DNA of 64,000 bases from Nitrospira sp. CR1.1. Its GTDB lineage: Bacteria > Nitrospirota > Nitrospiria > Nitrospirales > Nitrospiraceae. The notes below the pieces were generated by a model that was not told the origin of the DNA, did no database searches, and saw only the letters and a list, made by a program, of their open reading frames with translations. This document shows, piece after piece, positions 62,336 through 64,000 of this stretch. The translations under genes were made by a program, and so were the position numbers. The stretch is from the NCBI GenBank assembly GCA_014055465.1, contig WIAF01000001.1, positions 558,001 to 622,000 on the forward strand. The letters run 5' to 3'. The first letter of the stretch is position 1, and every line of letters begins with the position of its first letter.

Positions 62336-62364
62336 TTGACAGTGGCTTTGGGCTTCCCTACAAT
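62336..62364 (+). promoter_or_regulatory. Strong promoter of gmhA, apparently leaderless
   Basis: TTGACA, a 17-base spacer and TACAAT. The -10 box ends 8 bases before the gmhA ATG, so transcription should begin within 1-2 bases of the start codon. No Shine-Dalgarno sequence is present. Confidence 0.65.
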
Positions 62365-62372
62365 TCCGCACG

Positions 62373-62951
62373 ATGAAAGACTTCGCCATCAAGGCGTTCG
62401 ACGAGAGCGCCGAGGTCAAGCGGCGCTTTGCGCGGGACCATGCCGACAAAATCGTGCAGGTCGCCCGACTCATCGGCCGCGCCTTTCAAACCGGACATAA
62501 AGTCTTGCTCTTCGGCAACGGCGGCAGCGCGACGGATGCCGCGCACATTGCCGCCGAATTCGTCGGCCGTTATAAGCGCGAACGCGCCCCGTTCCCGGCT
62601 ATCGCTCTCGCCACGGACATCGCCGCCATTACCTGCATCGCCAACGACTACGGCTTCGAGGAACTCTTTGCCCGCCAGGTGCGCGCGCACGGGCAGGCGG
62701 GAGACGTGGCGATTGCCATCAGCACCAGCGGCAACTCCCCCAATGTACTGAAGGGCGTCGAAGCGGCCAAGGCCGCAGGCCTCACGACGGTCGCCTGGAC
62801 AGGCGGCTCAGGCGGCAAGCTGGCCGGTATGGCCGACTACGGCTTCGTCGTGCCTTCGACACTGACGGCTCGCATTCAAGAAAGTCACATCACGCTGGGC
62901 CACGTGCTCTGCGAACTCATTGAGGATCACGTTCTTGCCAACCCGGCCTAA
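62373..62951 (+). CDS. gmhA: Phosphoheptose isomerase
   Basis: This 192-residue SIS-domain enzyme converts sedoheptulose 7-phosphate to D-glycero-D-manno-heptose 7-phosphate for LPS core. It has the substrate loop FGNGGSATDAAHIAAEFVGR, the YKRERAPFPAIAL strand, STSGNSPNVLKG and the C-terminal catalytic Glu/His helix (QESHITLGHVLCELI). The start codon lies directly after a consensus promoter, so the message is probably leaderless. The next gene overlaps its end. Confidence 0.94.
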   Translation: MKDFAIKAFDESAEVKRRFARDHADKIVQVARLIGRAFQTGHKVLLFGNGGSATDAAHIAAEFVGRYKRERAPFPAIALATDIAAITCIANDYGFEELFARQVRAHGQAGDVAIAISTSGNSPNVLKGVEAAKAAGLTTVAWTGGSGGKLAGMADYGFVVPSTLTARIQESHITLGHVLCELIEDHVLANPA

Positions 62952-63933
62952 GCGTCCCGCGACACCATCGACGCCCCGGGCGATCATCAAGCCGATCGAT
63001 GCGTCTCGCTTGAAGACCTATCCGCTCCAGCGCCGGCACAGCAAGGTGCAGGTTTCCAACTTTGCCAGGGTCTGGACGAACGGCCGCTCGTTCAAGCGCT
63101 TTCTCGACTCGCTCCCCGATATCCTGGCGGTCAAAACGCTGCGGGAGGTGGCGCAGGCCATTGCGAAGGCGCATCGTCGCGGCCGGCCGGTCATTGTGGG
63201 CATGGGCGCCCATGTCGTGAAGGTGGGATTGGGCCCGCTGCTCGTAGACCTCATGGAGCGCGGCATCGTGACCGCCCTCGCCATGAATGGAGCCGTGATC
63301 ATCCACGACTTCGAATTGGCGTTCATGGGCCACACGTCAGAGGAAGTGGACGCGGAGATCGATTCCGGGCGATTCGGCATGGCGGAAGAAACCGGCCGCA
63401 TGCTCAACGAAGCCATCACGCTGGGCATGAAGGAAGGCCTAGGCCTGGGCGAATCGCTGGGCCTGTACATCAATCGTCACAAGCAACAGTTTCCGAACCG
63501 CGCCACCAGCTTGCTGGCCACCGGAGCCAGATTGGGACTTCCCGTCACCGTCCACGTCGCCGTCGGCACTGATATCATCCACATGCACCCTTCCGCGGAC
63601 GGCGCAGCGATCGGCGCAGGATCACTGCTCGATTTTCGCCGCTTGGCCGCTGTGGTCTCCGGCATGGAAGGCGGGGTCTACCTGAACCTCGGATCCGCCG
63701 TCATTTTGCCGGAAGTGTTTTTGAAAGCCGTCTCGCTGGGACGGAATCTCGGCCACTCGTTGACGAATATCACGACAGTTAATATGGATTTCCTCACGCA
63801 CTATCGTCCCATGACCAACGTCGTGCGCCGCCCGACTCAAAAAGGCGGCAAAGGCTACGCCCTCACCGGTCATCACGAGATCATGGTGCCGCTGTTGGCC
63901 GCCGCGGTCATTGAAGAACTGTCCGGCCGCTGA
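62935..63933 (+). CDS. Deoxyhypusine-synthase-like protein of unknown function
   Basis: This protein of about 332 residues has a Rossmann-type core: VIVGMGAHVVKVGLGPLL, ALAMNGAVIIHDFELAFMG, then GTDIIHMHPSADGAAIG and GGVYLNLGSAVILPEVFLKA. These segments resemble deoxyhypusine synthase, but bacteria lack eIF5A and the active-site lysine context is not recognisable, so the reaction is unknown. TTG 62935 is tentatively chosen because GAGG lies 9 bases upstream; it overlaps gmhA by 17 bases. The coupling suggests a role in heptose/LPS synthesis or sugar-phosphate metabolism. Confidence 0.7.
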   Translation: MPTRPKRPATPSTPRAIIKPIDASRLKTYPLQRRHSKVQVSNFARVWTNGRSFKRFLDSLPDILAVKTLREVAQAIAKAHRRGRPVIVGMGAHVVKVGLGPLLVDLMERGIVTALAMNGAVIIHDFELAFMGHTSEEVDAEIDSGRFGMAEETGRMLNEAITLGMKEGLGLGESLGLYINRHKQQFPNRATSLLATGARLGLPVTVHVAVGTDIIHMHPSADGAAIGAGSLLDFRRLAAVVSGMEGGVYLNLGSAVILPEVFLKAVSLGRNLGHSLTNITTVNMDFLTHYRPMTNVVRRPTQKGGKGYALTGHHEIMVPLLAAAVIEELSGR

Positions 63934-64000
63934 ACTAAAGCGGTGAGTTCTATCCTCTCACGGCATCGAATCATCCTGTGATGTCCATGGCGCTCTCTGC

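Overview
The window is about 60% GC. It looks like chromosome from a Nitrospira-type bacterium (phylum Nitrospirota). This is inferred from the gene set: a complete set of ordinary bacterial genes next to a hydrogenase-4-like membrane complex without a NiFe site, a PFK fused to a phosphatase, many secreted c-type and lipoprotein genes, and heptose/LPS genes. No nitrite oxidoreductase or rRNA gene is present to prove the assignment.

Layout. (1) 1-4199: the right end of an integrated element, with a coiled-coil fragment, a replisome organiser, a DnaB helicase, a small DNA-binding protein and a tyrosine integrase. The integrase reading frame ends inside the tRNA-His gene that is the likely attachment site. 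(2) 4.2-16.7 kb: core genes, comprising pyrF, rpsT, the leuS-lptE-holA operon, a methyltransferase, a very large hybrid histidine kinase, a HAD nucleotidase and der. (3) 16.9-28.5 kb: envelope and stress genes, comprising a duplicated-domain secreted protein, an ECF sigma/anti-sigma pair, a monohaem cytochrome c, a PEGA lipoprotein, an alcohol dehydrogenase, an M20 peptidase, a beta-hydroxyacid dehydrogenase, a lipoprotein and a porin. (4) 28.7-36.2 kb: a six-gene operon for a hydrogenase-4/complex-I-like membrane complex whose large subunit has lost all four NiFe cysteines.

(5) 36.4-45.4 kb (minus strand): an XRE-MBL fusion protein with two adjacent membrane metalloprotease-like proteins, then a tightly coupled operon pyk - secreted protein - gph - active M16 peptidase - inactive M16 partner. 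Divergent to pyk is a 779-residue fusion of a histidine phosphatase and a 6-phosphofructokinase. (6) 48-58.6 kb: an accessory stretch of small genes, comprising a secreted RNase with its barstar-type inhibitor, YidB, two paralogous CxWC mini-proteins, hemL, a secreted thermonuclease, DHFR-like, DUF1398, sunset-domain, META-domain, GDSL and GT2 proteins. Three intergenic sites here carry GTATC/GATAC half-sites, mostly at exact 11-bp steps. (7) 58.6-64 kb: a lipoprotein, a 37-residue membrane peptide, ybgC, an orphan CARF protein, NfeD plus an SPFH protein, gmhA and a deoxyhypusine-synthase-like protein.

The strongest leads are the PFK-phosphatase fusion, the NiFe-less hydrogenase-like complex, the 11-bp phased intergenic motif, the orphan CARF protein and the secreted RNase/barstar pair. 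No CRISPR array, transposase or riboswitch was recognised.
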